Translations under genes and position numbers: made by a program
In this document: piece after piece, positions 1-9,149 of the stretch
Position numbering within the stretch: position 1 is the stretch's first letter
Layout of the letters: each line of letters opens with the position of its first letter
The notes under the pieces: model-generated
Databases searched by the model: none
What the model was told of the DNA's origin: nothing
The model's input: the letters and a program-made list of their open reading frames with translations, nothing else
Assembly (NCBI GenBank): GCA_024641635.1
Contig: JAHECS010000004.1
Location: 29,215 to 92,825 of the forward strand
Direction of reading: 5' to 3'
DNA: 63,611 nt
Source of the DNA: Actinomycetes bacterium
Lineage (GTDB): Bacteria > Actinomycetota > Actinomycetes > S36-B12

Positions 1-111
1 GACCTCCTCGACCGTGCCCCACGCCTGGCACTCTCCGCAGCGGCCGACCCACTTCGCGGTGGTCCAGCCGCAGTCGGAGCAGCGGTAGGGGGCGGGCTGC
101 GTCTTTGCCAT
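1..111 (-). CDS. radA: DNA repair protein RadA, N-terminal fragment
   Basis: Only the first 37 codons lie in the window; the gene runs off the left edge. The peptide starts [10 protein letters not shown] and carries a zinc finger with Cys11, Cys14, Cys25 and Cys28, followed by WGT. That is the N-terminal C4 finger of RadA/Sms, a RecA-like ATPase that helps process recombination and branch-migration intermediates. The ATG at 111 sits 4 bases after the stop of the upstream gene at 116, so the two are probably co-transcribed. The ATPase and Lon-like domains cannot be checked here. Confidence 0.88.
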   Translation of the reverse strand, partial: MAKTQPAPYRCSDCGWTTAKWVGRCGECQAWGTVEEV

Positions 112-115
112 GGGG

Positions 116-907
116 CTAGTGAGGGTCGGCCTGGCGAGCGAGGTCACGAGCCGCCGCATCGGCGGGATGGGGCGACAGGCCGAGGTCGAAGCGGCCGTTC
201 TCGAGCAGCAGGGTGCGCGCCCGGCACAGTCGGGCCAGCTCGTCGTACGCGGGCTGGCCGACGAGCGCGACGATCTCGTCCCGCGACGAGACGAAGACGG
301 GCTCCTCGCCGACGTGCGCGTCCGAGTTGGCGGTGCAGTACCAGTGGAAGTCGTGCCCGCCGGGCCCCCAGTCGCCCCGCTGGTACTCACCGAGGACGAT
401 CACGAGGTACTCAGTGCCGTCCTCGATCGTCCGGTTCTCGTAGGACCGGCGCACAGGAAGCTGCCAGCAGACCTCTGGCTTGGTCTCGATGAAGGAGACC
501 CCCTCGGCTGCCGCGAGGTGGTGCAGGGCGCACCCATAGCCACCGGGAAAGTCCACGCTGTTGTGGAAGATGCAGGCACCCTTGACGACGCGGGTCTTGT
601 CCTCGCCATCCTCCTTGGTGGTCCACCCCTTCTTGTGCCCGGTCCGGTGGTGCTGCCACTGCTCCGGGGTGAGCTGCTCGACCCAGGACGCGACGCGCTT
701 GCGGTCCGCCTTCTCGGAGAAGTGGGCGCCGTGGACGCAGCAGCCGGCGTCCGGGCGACCGGCGTCGATGCCCTGGCAGCCGCGCCCGAAGATGCACGTC
801 CAGCGCGAGGTGAGCCAGGTGAGGTCGGCCTTGATGAGGTGGCCGGGGTCAGCGGGATCGACGAACTCCACCCACTGTCGGGGGAAGCCAAGCATCACCT
901 CAGGCAT
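116..907 (-). CDS. Conserved cysteine-rich protein of unknown function
   Basis: A 263-residue cytosolic protein with clustered cysteines at about residues 38, 44, 56, 57, 112, 126, 147 and 191, some in CxxxxxC and CC arrangements. The spacing resembles zinc/iron-chelating proteins of the YkgJ/DUF3109 type, but I cannot assign a family firmly. No signal peptide or membrane segment is visible. It is transcribed toward radA with a 4-base gap, which suggests one operon. The ATG at 907 has a TAGGCT box exactly 6 bases upstream, fitting a leaderless transcript. Metal binding is inferred from cysteine spacing only. Confidence 0.75.
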   Translation of the reverse strand: MPEVMLGFPRQWVEFVDPADPGHLIKADLTWLTSRWTCIFGRGCQGIDAGRPDAGCCVHGAHFSEKADRKRVASWVEQLTPEQWQHHRTGHKKGWTTKEDGEDKTRVVKGACIFHNSVDFPGGYGCALHHLAAAEGVSFIETKPEVCWQLPVRRSYENRTIEDGTEYLVIVLGEYQRGDWGPGGHDFHWYCTANSDAHVGEEPVFVSSRDEIVALVGQPAYDELARLCRARTLLLENGRFDLGLSPHPADAAARDLARQADPH

Positions 908-913
908 GACCGC

Positions 914-919
914 AGCCTA
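914..919 (-). promoter_or_regulatory. -10 box (TAGGCT) for leaderless start at 907
   Basis: On the minus strand TAGGCT ends 6 bases before the ATG at 907, so transcription would begin at or next to the start codon. No Shine-Dalgarno sequence is present. Confidence 0.6.
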
Positions 920-983
920 CGTGGTCTCCCGGACTGCGAGAGCCGATGTCGAGGCGGTGATGCGCGCCCGCTGGTCGGCGGGA

Positions 984-989
984 TAGTTT
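984..989 (+). promoter_or_regulatory. -10 box (TAGTTT) for leaderless start at 996
   Basis: TAGTTT ends 6 bases before the GTG at 996 and there is no ribosome-binding site between them, the pattern of an actinobacterial leaderless promoter. Confidence 0.6.
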
Positions 990-995
990 CGACTC

Positions 996-1925
996 GTGCG
1001 ACTCGGAGTGCTCGACCTAGGCTCGAACACCGTTCATCTGCTGCTGGTCGACGCCCACTACGGCGCTGCCCCCGTCCCCGCGTCCAAGCTGAAGATGCCG
1101 CTGCGGCTGTCCGAGCATCTGCGGGACGACGGGAGCGTTGACGATGGCGCCGTGGAGCAGCTCATCGACTTCATCGTGCGGGGTCAGCAGCTGGCGGAGG
1201 ACATGGGCGCCACCGACATCATGGCCTTCGCCACGTCCGCCATCCGTGGAGCGGCGAACGGGGAGGAGGTGCTGTCCCGCGTCCATCGCGAGACCGGCCT
1301 GGACATCCAGGTCCTGTCCGGGGAGGACGAGGCACGCATGACGTTCCTCGCTGTACGTCGGTGGTTCGGCTGGTCCAGTGGCCGGATCCTCGTCCTCGAC
1401 ATCGGCGGCGGCTCACTCGAGCTGGCCTCGGGCACGGACGAGGAGCCCGACGTGGCCGTGTCCCTCCCGCTGGGCGCCGGCCGCCTGACCCGCGACTTCC
1501 TCCAGGACGACCCGCCCGATCCGGAGCACGTCCGGGAACTGCGCAAGCACGTGCGAGCCACCATCGCGCAGGTGGTCGGACAGCTCAGGCGGGTGGGCGA
1601 GCCGCGCATGGCAGTGGCCACCTCGAAGACGTTCAAGCAGCTGGCTCGCATCGGCGGGGCGCCGCCCAGCAGCGAGGGGATCCACCTTCCGAGGGTGCTT
1701 CGAGCCAGCGACCTGCACGAGATCGTCCCGCGGCTCGCGGGCATGCCGGCCGCCGAGCGCAGCCAGCTGCCTGGTGTGTCGGAGGGGCGATCGGCCCAGA
1801 TGGTCGCCGGCGCGATCGTCGCTGAGGCGGCGATGGACCTGCTCGAGCTGGAGGAGTTGGTCGTGTGCCCCTGGGCGCTCCGCGAGGGCATCATCCTGCG
1901 CCGCCTGGACGGCCTGCCCCTGTGA
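996..1925 (+). CDS. Ppx/GppA family exopolyphosphatase
   Basis: This 309-residue ASKHA-fold protein should release phosphate from polyphosphate or from pppGpp. The phosphate-1 loop [11 protein letters not shown] is at residues 6-16 and the phosphate-2 loop LDIGGGS at about 134-140; SGEDEAR near 108-114 is also typical. It is short, like the mycobacterial Ppx1/Ppx2 proteins, and lacks the C-terminal HD domain of GppA. The GTG start is fixed by the leaderless promoter 6 bases upstream. Its stop overlaps the GTG of the next gene (ATPase at 1922), so the ATPase and isomerase are probably in the same transcript. Choice between polyP and pppGpp as main substrate cannot be made from sequence. Confidence 0.88.
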   Translation: MRLGVLDLGSNTVHLLLVDAHYGAAPVPASKLKMPLRLSEHLRDDGSVDDGAVEQLIDFIVRGQQLAEDMGATDIMAFATSAIRGAANGEEVLSRVHRETGLDIQVLSGEDEARMTFLAVRRWFGWSSGRILVLDIGGGSLELASGTDEEPDVAVSLPLGAGRLTRDFLQDDPPDPEHVRELRKHVRATIAQVVGQLRRVGEPRMAVATSKTFKQLARIGGAPPSSEGIHLPRVLRASDLHEIVPRLAGMPAAERSQLPGVSEGRSAQMVAGAIVAEAAMDLLELEELVVCPWALREGIILRRLDGLPL

Positions 1926-4264
1926 CGACCCCGGCGGTCGACCCGCGCACGGGACTGACCTCCGGCGAGGTTGCCGAGAGGGTCGCGCGCGGCCTGACGA
2001 ACGAGGCTCCCGACGCCCGCAGCCGCAGCCTCGCGGACATCGTCCGCGCCAACACCTTCACCTGGTTCAACGGGCTGATCGGGTCCCTGTGGCTGGTCAT
2101 GCTGGTTGTCGCGCCCATCCAGGACTCGCTGTTCGGCTTCGTCATCGTGGCCAACACCGGAATCGGCATCATCCAGGAGTACCGGGCGGCCCGGACCCTG
2201 GCGAAGCTCTCCGTCCTGGGGGCCGCCAGGCCGACGGTCAGGCGTGACGGCGTCGACTCGGAGGTGCCGTCGGAGGCCGTGGTCCTCGACGATCTCGTCG
2301 TCCTGGCCGCGGGCGACCAGCTCGTCGTCGACGGCATCGTCGTGGCGAGCGACGGGCTCGAGATCGACGAGAGCCTGCTGACCGGCGAGGCGGATCCCGT
2401 CGACAAGGCGGTCGGGGACACGGCGATGTCGGGATCGTTCGTGGTGGCCGGATCGGGCTCCTACCAGGCCACCCGGGTGGGGCGCGAGTCCTTCGCGGGC
2501 GGCCTCACCGAGCAGGCACGCACGTTCCACCTCACGAACTCGGAGCTGCGCGACGCGATCAACGGATTCATCCGCGGCATCTCGTTCATGCTCGTACCGG
2601 TGGGTCTGCTGCTCGTGTGGTCGCAGATCGTCCGGGCGGATCTGCCACTCGACGAGGCCATCCGCGGCACGATCGCCGGGGTCGTGACCATGATCCCCGA
2701 AGGTCTGGTCCTTCTCACGTCGATCGCGATGGCGGTCTCGGTCATTCGGCTCGCGCAGAAGCGTGTCCTGGTGCAGGACATGCCTGCCGTCGAGGTCCTG
2801 GCCCGGGTCGACACGATCTGCGTCGACAAGACCGGGACGCTCACGGAGCCGGGCATGCACGTGCGCCAGCTGGTCACCCTCGACGGGGCAGGTCCGCTGC
2901 CGGACGACGTCAACGCCGTGCTGGGGGCGATGGGCGCCAGCGAATCCGCGCCCAACCCGACCCTGCAGGCCATCGCCGCCACGTACGCGCCACCGGCGTG
3001 GGAGGTCAGCGGAACGGTGCCGTTCTCCAGCGCGCGCAAGTGGTCCGCCGCGGACTTCGGGGAGCATGGGACGTGGGTACTCGGAGCTCCGGAGATCGTC
3101 GCTGCGGACGGGGACGATGCCCGGCGGCGTGCCGACGAGATGGCTGCGGACGGGTCCCGCGTCCTGCTGCTCTCGCGTGCCTCGCGCCTCCCGGACGCGG
3201 CTCGGTCTCTCGACAGTGGCACGGCGGTCGCGCTCGTCGCCATCAGTCAGCAGCTGCGGCCGGACGCGGCGGAGACGGTGTCGTACTTCCTCGCACAGGA
3301 CGTCGCGGTGAAGGTCATCTCCGGCGACAATGCGACCACCGTGGGGGCCATCGCCAGCCAGGCGGGGGTGCCCGGCGCGGACAACCCCGTCGACGCACGG
3401 ACGCTGCCGCAGGACCCCGAGGCGCTCGCGGACGCAGTGGCGGGGGCCAGCGTCTTCGGGCGGGTCACGCCGGCCCAGAAGCAGGACATGGTTGCCGCGC
3501 TGCACCTCCGCGAGTCGACCGTCGCGATGACCGGAGATGGGGTCAACGACGTCCTCGCACTGAAGAAGGCGGACCTCGGCATCGCCATGGGGTCCGGCTC
3601 GGGTGCCACCCGTGCGGTCGCCCAAGTCGTGCTGCTCGACAACAAGTGGTCGGTCATGCCGAGCGTCGTGGCCGAGGGACGACGTGTCCTCGGCAACATC
3701 GAACGTGTCTCCGACGTGTTCCTCACCAAGACGAGCTACGCCGTCATCTTCTCCCTGGCCACCGGGCTCTTCGCCTTCGCGTTCCCGTTCCTGCCCCGCC
3801 ACCTGACCGTGATCGGCGCGCTGACCATCGGCATCCCCGGGTTCTTCCTGGCACTGATGCCCAACACCGAGCGCTTCCGCCCCGGGTTCCTAAGAAGGGT
3901 CCTGCTCTTCGCGATCCCGTCCGGGGTGATCTGTGCGGCATCCGCTCTCACGAGCTACTCGGTCGCCCTCAGCATCGAGGAGCCGCTGGGCAGCGCGCAG
4001 TCCGCCGCCACCGTCACGCTCTTCATCGTTGCCATCAGCGTCCTCCTGCAGTCGGCCCGTCCGCTGAACCTGATCCGGGTCGCGATCGTCGGCTCGATGG
4101 TCGTGGCCTTCCTGTGCGTGCTCTACATCCCCTTCCTCTCCCAGTTCTTCGCTCTCTCCCTCGCCCCCGAGCGGTACTCCGTCGTCGCGGTCGCCGCGGG
4201 CCTCGTGGGTGCCGTGCTGGTGTGGCTCGCGGCGCTGATCACCGACAGGTGGCGCCGGGCATGA
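1922..4264 (+). CDS. P-type cation-transporting ATPase, CtpE-like
   Basis: A 780-residue membrane ATPase. The actuator TGE is at residues 154-156, a PEGL motif in the M4 helix at about 259-262, the phosphorylated DKTGT at 302-306, and the hinge TGDGVND is well conserved. A run of hydrophobic helices closes the C-terminus. Length and local wording match Mycobacterium CtpE, implicated in calcium uptake, better than heavy-metal ATPases: there is no CPx motif and no N-terminal metal-binding domain. The GTG start overlaps the stop of the Ppx gene by 4 bases; an upstream in-frame ATG at 1865 would overlap that gene by 61 bases. The transported ion is inferred from family resemblance. Confidence 0.88.
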   Translation: MTTPAVDPRTGLTSGEVAERVARGLTNEAPDARSRSLADIVRANTFTWFNGLIGSLWLVMLVVAPIQDSLFGFVIVANTGIGIIQEYRAARTLAKLSVLGAARPTVRRDGVDSEVPSEAVVLDDLVVLAAGDQLVVDGIVVASDGLEIDESLLTGEADPVDKAVGDTAMSGSFVVAGSGSYQATRVGRESFAGGLTEQARTFHLTNSELRDAINGFIRGISFMLVPVGLLLVWSQIVRADLPLDEAIRGTIAGVVTMIPEGLVLLTSIAMAVSVIRLAQKRVLVQDMPAVEVLARVDTICVDKTGTLTEPGMHVRQLVTLDGAGPLPDDVNAVLGAMGASESAPNPTLQAIAATYAPPAWEVSGTVPFSSARKWSAADFGEHGTWVLGAPEIVAADGDDARRRADEMAADGSRVLLLSRASRLPDAARSLDSGTAVALVAISQQLRPDAAETVSYFLAQDVAVKVISGDNATTVGAIASQAGVPGADNPVDARTLPQDPEALADAVAGASVFGRVTPAQKQDMVAALHLRESTVAMTGDGVNDVLALKKADLGIAMGSGSGATRAVAQVVLLDNKWSVMPSVVAEGRRVLGNIERVSDVFLTKTSYAVIFSLATGLFAFAFPFLPRHLTVIGALTIGIPGFFLALMPNTERFRPGFLRRVLLFAIPSGVICAASALTSYSVALSIEEPLGSAQSAATVTLFIVAISVLLQSARPLNLIRVAIVGSMVVAFLCVLYIPFLSQFFALSLAPERYSVVAVAAGLVGAVLVWLAALITDRWRRA

Positions 4265-5073
4265 GCGCCGTCCCGCGAGTGGGGCTGTCGACGTCGTCCG
4301 TGTTCCCGGAGACCACGGCCGCCGCGTTCGAGCTCGCGGCCGCCTTGGGCTACGACGGCGTCGAGGTCATGGTGGGCACGGACGCGACCAGCCAGGATCC
4401 GGATGCGCTGCGGGCGTTGTCCGACCACTACGAGGTGCCGATCCTGTCGATCCACTCGCCCTGCCTCCTGGTGACGCAGCGCGTGTGGGGAACCGATTCG
4501 TGGGGGAAGCTGCAGCGGGCGCAGCGGGCCGCCGAGCAGCTCGGCGCAGACACGGTCGTGGTGCACCCACCCTTCCGGTGGCAGCGGGACTACGCGCGGG
4601 AGTTCGTCGAGGGCCTGGCCCGGATGGAGTCCGAGACCGACGTCAGGTTCGCGGTGGAGAACATGTTCCCTTGGCGCGCCGGGCCCGGGGCTGTCGGCGC
4701 CTACCTGCCGGACTGGGATGTGCGCAACGACGACTACCCGCACACCACCCTGGACCTCTCGCACACGGCGGTCTCGCGGAGCGACGCAATCGAGATGGCC
4801 TACGACCTGGGCGACCGGTTGGTGCACGTCCATCTCGCCGACGGCACTGACTCTCCCCGAGACGAGCACCTGGTTCCTGGTCGCGGCGACCAGCCGGTCG
4901 CGCAGGTGCTGACCCATCTCGTCGGCCGAGGATTCGCGGGCACCGTCATCGCGGAGATCAGCACGCGCCGCGCTCCCGACCGCGCGGCGAGGGCCGCCGA
5001 CCTGGCGGAGTCCCTCGCCTTCGCGCGGCTGCACCTGGGCCAGCACTGGTCGGGTCGAAACGACGACGCGTGA
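4261..5073 (+). CDS. Sugar phosphate isomerase/epimerase (AP endonuclease family 2 fold)
   Basis: A 270-residue TIM-barrel protein of the xylose-isomerase-like superfamily. Metal-ligand type residues are visible in the usual places: His in SIHSP, Glu in FAVENM, Asp/His in LDLSHT and HVHLADG, and Glu in VIAEI near the C-terminus. The ATG overlaps the stop of the ATPase gene by 4 bases (ATGA), indicating translational coupling. Orthologues occupy the same chromosomal position in mycobacteria (near proC). The substrate is unknown, and coupling to a cation ATPase offers no clear clue. Confidence 0.82.
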   Translation: MSAVPRVGLSTSSVFPETTAAAFELAAALGYDGVEVMVGTDATSQDPDALRALSDHYEVPILSIHSPCLLVTQRVWGTDSWGKLQRAQRAAEQLGADTVVVHPPFRWQRDYAREFVEGLARMESETDVRFAVENMFPWRAGPGAVGAYLPDWDVRNDDYPHTTLDLSHTAVSRSDAIEMAYDLGDRLVHVHLADGTDSPRDEHLVPGRGDQPVAQVLTHLVGRGFAGTVIAEISTRRAPDRAARAADLAESLAFARLHLGQHWSGRNDDA

Positions 5074-5087
5074 CCGAACGGTCGGTC
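5072..5087 (+). promoter_or_regulatory. TetR operator candidate, 16-bp perfect inverted repeat
   Basis: GACCGA and TCGGTC flank a 4-base spacer in a perfect inverted repeat. It lies 30 bases before the tetR start codon and covers the place where the -35 of the -10 box at 5106 would be. Palindromes of this ACCGA/TCGGT type are common TetR-family sites, so autoregulation by the adjacent repressor is likely. Confidence 0.6.
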
Positions 5088-5105
5088 GTCGGCGCCCTCG
5101 CCGCC

Positions 5106-5111
5106 TAGTCT
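5106..5111 (+). promoter_or_regulatory. -10 box (TAGTCT) for leaderless start at 5118
   Basis: TAGTCT ends 6 bases before the GTG of tetR. The inverted repeat at 5072-5087 lies about 18 bases upstream, over the expected -35. Confidence 0.62.
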
Positions 5112-5117
5112 GGACAC

Positions 5118-5765
5118 GTGGTCGTCCCGTCGGTCAATCCGCAGGACGCGGCCGGTGCAGTCCTCCAGGCCGCGCGTTTCGCCTTTGCCTCCCGCGGCTA
5201 CGCAAGCACGACGATGAAGTCCGTGGCTGCCGCGGCGGGAGTCGCGCCCGGTGTCGTCATGTCGTTGTACAACAACAAGGAGCGCCTGTTCGCGGCAGCC
5301 ATGCGACTGCCCTTCGATCCGTCTCAGGCGGTCCCCGAGCTCATCGCGCCCGGTCTGGACGGCATGGGGGACAGGCTGGTCCGCATGGTGCTCACCCTGA
5401 TGGGCGACGAGCAGGTGCGCAGGGACGTCGCGCGGGTGCTGAGGTCCGACACGGCGACCACCGTGTCCGCCTCGGCGGCCCGGAAGGCGGCGGACCCCGA
5501 GGCATCGGCCACCCTGGAGCAGATCCGCCTGGTGTCGGAGTACCTGTCCAGCACGGTCGTCGATCGGGTGGTGTCGGCCGTCGGCGTCCCTGACGCGCGG
5601 ATGCGGGTGGCCGTCATCTCGTCCTATCTCGTCGGCGTGGCCACGACCCGCTACCTGCTGCGCGTGGAACCGCTCGCGTCTGCGTCCGACGACGAGGTGG
5701 TCGCGCTGGTGGGGCCGACGATCCAGGGTCTGCTCGACCCGACGCGGCGACCGGGAATCACGTGA
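5118..5765 (+). CDS. TetR/AcrR family transcriptional regulator
   Basis: A 215-residue regulator. The N-terminal helix-turn-helix spans about residues 12-58, with the TetR hallmarks FASRGYASTTMKSVAAAAGV and the recognition-helix end LYNNKERLF. The remaining helical domain should bind a small ligand, not predictable here. The GTG is placed by a leaderless promoter, and a 16-bp palindrome sits over the -35. The stop overlaps the GTG of the proline-dehydrogenase-like gene by 4 bases, so the repressor probably controls itself, that gene, proC and perhaps acuC in one transcript. Confidence 0.9.
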   Translation: MVVPSVNPQDAAGAVLQAARFAFASRGYASTTMKSVAAAAGVAPGVVMSLYNNKERLFAAAMRLPFDPSQAVPELIAPGLDGMGDRLVRMVLTLMGDEQVRRDVARVLRSDTATTVSASAARKAADPEASATLEQIRLVSEYLSSTVVDRVVSAVGVPDARMRVAVISSYLVGVATTRYLLRVEPLASASDDEVVALVGPTIQGLLDPTRRPGIT

Positions 5766-6682
5766 TCCGCGGAGCGCTGTCGGCCCTCGCCCGCAACGAG
5801 CCGCTGGGCGGGCTGATCAGCCGGGCGCCGGTGGCGCGCGAGGTCGTCAAGAGGGTTGTCGGCGGGGACACGATCGAGGCTGCGCTGGACGTGGCCGGGA
5901 ACCTTGCGGACCGTGGCTTCTTCGTCAGCATCGAGCGCGCCGCCCCGGCCGTCACGACGCAGGAGGAGGCGGCCTCCGTGGCGGCCGAGTACCACGCCCT
6001 CATCGACGCCATCGGCGCAGCCGGACTCGCTGGGGTGTGCGAGGTGTCCGTGTTCCTCGAGTCCATCGGCCTGCAGGCCGGCGACGAGTCCCGCGCCAGG
6101 GAGCGACTTGGGGACATCGTGGCGCACGCAGGAGCGGGCCAGGTGGCAGTCATGCTGGGCATGGGGCCGCTGGCAGATGCGGCGACGACGGTGGCCTGGG
6201 CCGACGAGCTGCACGCGTCGGGTCATGCGGTCGGGGTGACGCTCGCTGCGGTGCTGCGCCGGACCGAGGCGGACTGTGCGCGGCTCGCGGACCGGCATGT
6301 GCGGTTGGTCAAGGGCTCCCACGGAGGGGACTCCGTCGACGCCTACCGCCAGCCGATCGAGACGGACAAGGCCTTCGTCAGGTGCGCCAAGAGCCTCCTT
6401 CGCGGCGGCGGGCAGCCGTCGTTCGCCACCCACGATCCACGACTGATCGACATCATCGGGGTCCTGGGGCAGCGATTCGACCGCCCTCGGCAGTCGTTCG
6501 AGTACGCCTTCTTCATGGGCCGTCACGAGCGGGAGCAGGAGCGACTCCTCGCCGACGGCGAGCGGGTGCGCGTGTACGTGCCCTACGGACCGGAGTGGTT
6601 CGAGCGGCTCGTGGGAGGCTTGGCGGAACAGCCCAGCACCATCGCGGCCGCCCTGCGATCGCTGCTGCCGGGCACGCCGTGA
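5762..6682 (+). CDS. Proline dehydrogenase-like protein with altered active site
   Basis: A 306-residue TIM-barrel protein clearly of the monofunctional PRODH family: the LRRTEADC segment (about 165-172), RLVKGSHGG (181-189), ATHD (222-225), and RVYVPYGPEW (270-279) align well. Canonical PRODH oxidises proline to pyrroline-5-carboxylate with FAD. However, residues that hold proline in PutA-type enzymes look replaced: the Arg-Arg pair near the C-terminus is Gly285-Gly286, the QAY tyrosine is Ala, KGAY is KGSH, and the MED segment is MLGMGP. The DNA (gtg gga ggc ttg) confirms the Gly pair. Translationally coupled to tetR and followed 22 bases later by proC. It may act on another substrate or be catalytically dead; the family call is firm, the activity is not. 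Confidence 0.72.
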   Translation: MIRGALSALARNEPLGGLISRAPVAREVVKRVVGGDTIEAALDVAGNLADRGFFVSIERAAPAVTTQEEAASVAAEYHALIDAIGAAGLAGVCEVSVFLESIGLQAGDESRARERLGDIVAHAGAGQVAVMLGMGPLADAATTVAWADELHASGHAVGVTLAAVLRRTEADCARLADRHVRLVKGSHGGDSVDAYRQPIETDKAFVRCAKSLLRGGGQPSFATHDPRLIDIIGVLGQRFDRPRQSFEYAFFMGRHEREQERLLADGERVRVYVPYGPEWFERLVGGLAEQPSTIAAALRSLLPGTP

Positions 6683-6704
6683 CCAGCCCTCGTCGGAAGG
6701 CGTG

Positions 6705-7508
6705 ATGTCCATGCGGATCGCAGTTCTGGGCGGTGGCGTGATGGGGGAGACGCTGGCAAGCGGGTTCCTTCGCCGCGTCCACCCCGCTCCTGACGTGGTC
6801 ATCGCCGAGAAGCGTCCCGAGCGGGCCGCTGAGCTCGTGCAAGCCCACGACGTGTCGATCGCCGATGCGCGAGAAGCGGTCCGCGGTGCCCGGGTCGTCG
6901 TGCTCGTGGTCAAGCCCCAGGACATGGTGGCGCTTCTCGATGACGTCGGCGCCGAGGTCGAGCCGGGCGCGCTGGTGGTGTCCATTGCTGCGGGGGTCCG
7001 CACGTCAACCGTCGAGGAGCGAGTCCCGGCCGGGGTCGACGTCGTCCGGGCGATGCCGAACACGCCCGCCCGAGTCGACAGGGGCGTCACGGGTGTCAGC
7101 CCGGGGCGGAACTGCTCGGCGGAGGGGCTTGCCCTCGCGGAGGACCTCCTTGCGTCGGTGGGTGTCGTGGTCGCCGTCCCCGAGGACCTGCAGGATGCGG
7201 TGACGGCGGTCTCCGGCAGCGGCCCGGCGTACGTCTTCTACCTCGCGGAGGCGATGACATCCGCTGCGGTCGACCTCGGACTCGACCGCGAGACGGCCAC
7301 GCGCATGGCCAACGGCACCATCCTCGGTGCCGCCACGCTCCTGGCCGCATCCGACGAGTCCGCCGACGTCCTCCGCCGCAACGTGACGTCGCCGAACGGC
7401 ACCACCGCGGCGGCGATCGCCACCATGGATCAGCTGGGCGTCAGGGAGGCGGTGGTGTCTGCGGTGACGGCCGCCCGGGACCGCAGCCGTGAGCTGTCGG
7501 GCGGCTGA
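6705..7508 (+). CDS. proC: Pyrroline-5-carboxylate reductase
   Basis: ProC reduces pyrroline-5-carboxylate to proline with NAD(P)H, the last step of proline synthesis. The Rossmann loop LGGGVMGE opens the 267-residue protein, and the signature around SGSGPAYVFYLAEAM and the SPNGTT segment near the C-terminus are clear. Three in-frame starts compete: GTG 6702, ATG 6705 and ATG 6711. A GGAAGG ribosome-binding site at 6695-6700 leaves 4 bases before 6705 and 10 before 6711, so either ATG is possible. It sits between a PRODH-like gene and acuC in one direction. Confidence 0.93.
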   Translation: MSMRIAVLGGGVMGETLASGFLRRVHPAPDVVIAEKRPERAAELVQAHDVSIADAREAVRGARVVVLVVKPQDMVALLDDVGAEVEPGALVVSIAAGVRTSTVEERVPAGVDVVRAMPNTPARVDRGVTGVSPGRNCSAEGLALAEDLLASVGVVVAVPEDLQDAVTAVSGSGPAYVFYLAEAMTSAAVDLGLDRETATRMANGTILGAATLLAASDESADVLRRNVTSPNGTTAAAIATMDQLGVREAVVSAVTAARDRSRELSGG

Positions 7509-7510
7509 TC

Positions 7511-8707
7511 ATGAGCGCGAGCGTCGGCATCGTGTGGGACGACCGACTGGCGGAGTACGACTTCGGCCCGGGCCATCCGCTGGCGCCGGTGCGCGTGCAG
7601 CTGGCGATGCGGCTCGCGGGTGAGTTCGGCCTCTTCAACCCGCCCCACGTCAGCATCCTCACGCCCGTGGAGCCGGTCGCCGACGAGCTGATCCTCCGCG
7701 TCCACGAGGCCGCCTACGTCGAAGCGGTACGGCAGGCGTCGGACGATCCGCACTTCTACGACGAGAGCCGAGGCCTGGGGACCTCAGACGATCCCGTGTT
7801 CCCTGGAATGCACCGGGCGTCGTGCCGCGTGGCGGGGGCGAGCCTGATGGCGGCCAGGGCCGTGCACTCCGGTGAGGTCGAGCATGCCGTCAATCTCGCG
7901 GGCGGCCTGCACCATGCCCTACCGGGGGCGGCCGAGGGTTTCTGCGTCTACAACGACATCGCTGTCGCCATCGCATGGTTGCTCGATCAGGGTGTGGAGC
8001 GCGTCGCGTACGTGGATGTGGATGTCCATCACGGCGACGGCGTGCAGGCGATCTTCTGGGACGACCCGCGGGTCCTCACCATCTCGCTGCACGAGAGCCC
8101 GCGCTCGCTGTTCCCGGGCTCGGGCTGGCCCACCGAGACTGGGGGGCCGGCGGCGCCGGGAAGCGCGGTGAACGTCGCCCTCCCGGCGGGCACCAACGAC
8201 CAGGGCTGGCTGCGGGCGCTGCACGCCGTGGTCCCGGACCTGCTCGGCGCCTTCCGGCCACAGGTCCTGGTCAGCCAGCACGGCGTCGACACCCACTTCG
8301 AGGACCCGCTCGCGCACCTGCTGGTGTCGTTGGACGGCCAGCGGATGGCCTTCGAGGCCCTGCACCGCTGGGCGCACAGGTACGCGGGCGGAGCGTGGGT
8401 CGCGGTCGGAGGCGGCGGCTACGAATGGGTGGACGTTGTCCCCCGGGCGTGGACGCACCTCATCGCGGAGGCCACGGGCCACCCGATCCCACCGGAGACC
8501 CCGGTGCCGGAGGGGTTCCACGAGTTCGTTCTCGAGGCCCTGGGCCGGCAGGCTCCCGGCCGCATGACCGACGGCCGTCAGCCCTGGCCACGACCCTTCG
8601 ACCAGGGCTTCGACCCGGACGATGCGATCGACCAGGCCATCCTGGCCACGCGCGAGGCCGTCTTCCCCCACTTCGGGCTGACGGCCGAGCCGGGCCTCTG
8701 GTTCTAG
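7511..8707 (+). CDS. AcuC-type histone deacetylase family protein
   Basis: A 398-residue zinc-dependent deacetylase of the arginase/deacetylase fold. The His-His dyad (GLHHAL), the metal-binding YVDVDVHHGDG loop, the second aspartate (HGVDTH) and the glycine-rich GGGGYEW loop with the catalytic tyrosine are all present. AcuC removes acetyl groups from acetyl-CoA synthetase in Bacillus; in actinobacteria it usually lies near proC, as here, and its substrates are probably acetylated metabolic enzymes. It starts 2 bases after the proC stop and has no good ribosome-binding site, so it relies on coupling. It could pair with the GNAT fusion protein at 28085-29731, which is a guess. Confidence 0.88.
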   Translation: MSASVGIVWDDRLAEYDFGPGHPLAPVRVQLAMRLAGEFGLFNPPHVSILTPVEPVADELILRVHEAAYVEAVRQASDDPHFYDESRGLGTSDDPVFPGMHRASCRVAGASLMAARAVHSGEVEHAVNLAGGLHHALPGAAEGFCVYNDIAVAIAWLLDQGVERVAYVDVDVHHGDGVQAIFWDDPRVLTISLHESPRSLFPGSGWPTETGGPAAPGSAVNVALPAGTNDQGWLRALHAVVPDLLGAFRPQVLVSQHGVDTHFEDPLAHLLVSLDGQRMAFEALHRWAHRYAGGAWVAVGGGGYEWVDVVPRAWTHLIAEATGHPIPPETPVPEGFHEFVLEALGRQAPGRMTDGRQPWPRPFDQGFDPDDAIDQAILATREAVFPHFGLTAEPGLWF

Positions 8708-8924
8708 CAAAGTGGGTCGTTTCCCTCCTCGAATCGTCGTATTCGGGGCGTTTCCGGTCCGAAACTGGTGACGTGAGCCGGAATTCGGCGCATATGTGGT
8801 CGGGGGCTTTTTTCCCGTTCAACTTTCCCAACGACCCCATTGGCCACTAGTCTTCGAACGCCCAGTTGCCGTGTGTCACCGGAGGGGAAGCCGGTGCGGC
8901 GAGGGGCAGAGAGTTCGGTGTGAA
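8708..8924 (+). other. 217-base intergenic region and leader of the HTH gene
   Basis: This is the longest non-coding stretch of the window and locally AT-richer than its surroundings. It holds a weak promoter candidate (TTTCCC at 8824-8829 and TAGTCT at 8848-8853, 18-base spacer). A perfect 6-bp hairpin follows at 8877-8896: CACCGG and CCGGTG enclose an AGGGGAAG loop. The hairpin hides a purine-rich stretch about 30 bases before the ATG at 8925, so leader folding could influence translation. No coding potential was seen. Confidence 0.45.
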
Positions 8925-9131
8925 ATGTCGACGACCCCCGACCGGGCGTTCAACGAGGTGCGGTTCCTGACCGTGGCCGAGGTGGCCGCGATGATGCGTG
9001 TTTCGAAGATGACCGTCTACCGCCTGGTGCACAACGGCGAGATGCCGGCTGTCCGCGTGGGTCGCTCCTTCCGTGTGCCCGAGCAGGCCGTCCACGACTA
9101 CCTGCGCGACTCGTTCGTCGAGACCGCCTGA
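8925..9131 (+). CDS. Excisionase/MerR-type small helix-turn-helix protein
   Basis: A 68-residue DNA-binding protein consisting almost wholly of one winged-helix domain. VRFLTVAEVAAMMRVSKMTVYRL forms the helix-turn-helix and VRVGRSFRVPEQAVHDYL the wing, as in excisionase-family and BldC-like proteins. Orthologues sit between proC and the bS22 gene in mycobacteria and streptomycetes, so it is a conserved vertically inherited regulator rather than a phage excisionase. The ATG at 8925 was preferred over upstream in-frame starts because the extension is not conserved-looking. It has its own long leader and is followed by a hairpin. Confidence 0.86.
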   Translation: MSTTPDRAFNEVRFLTVAEVAAMMRVSKMTVYRLVHNGEMPAVRVGRSFRVPEQAVHDYLRDSFVETA

Positions 9132-9149
9132 CCGTCACCGCATCCGGGT

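Noticed and set aside
1184-3802. An 872-codon minus-strand open frame
   Set aside because: It is antisense to the ppx and ctpE genes, with low-complexity Arg/Asp/His-rich translation and no family motif.
8806-8820. GGGGGCTTTTTT run as an intrinsic terminator of acuC
   Set aside because: No stable stem precedes the T run; the nearest inverted repeats are too short or misplaced.
8925-9131. Phage excisionase, suggesting an integrated element
   Set aside because: No integrase, att repeats or other phage genes are near, and the gene holds a conserved place beside bS22 in other actinobacteria.
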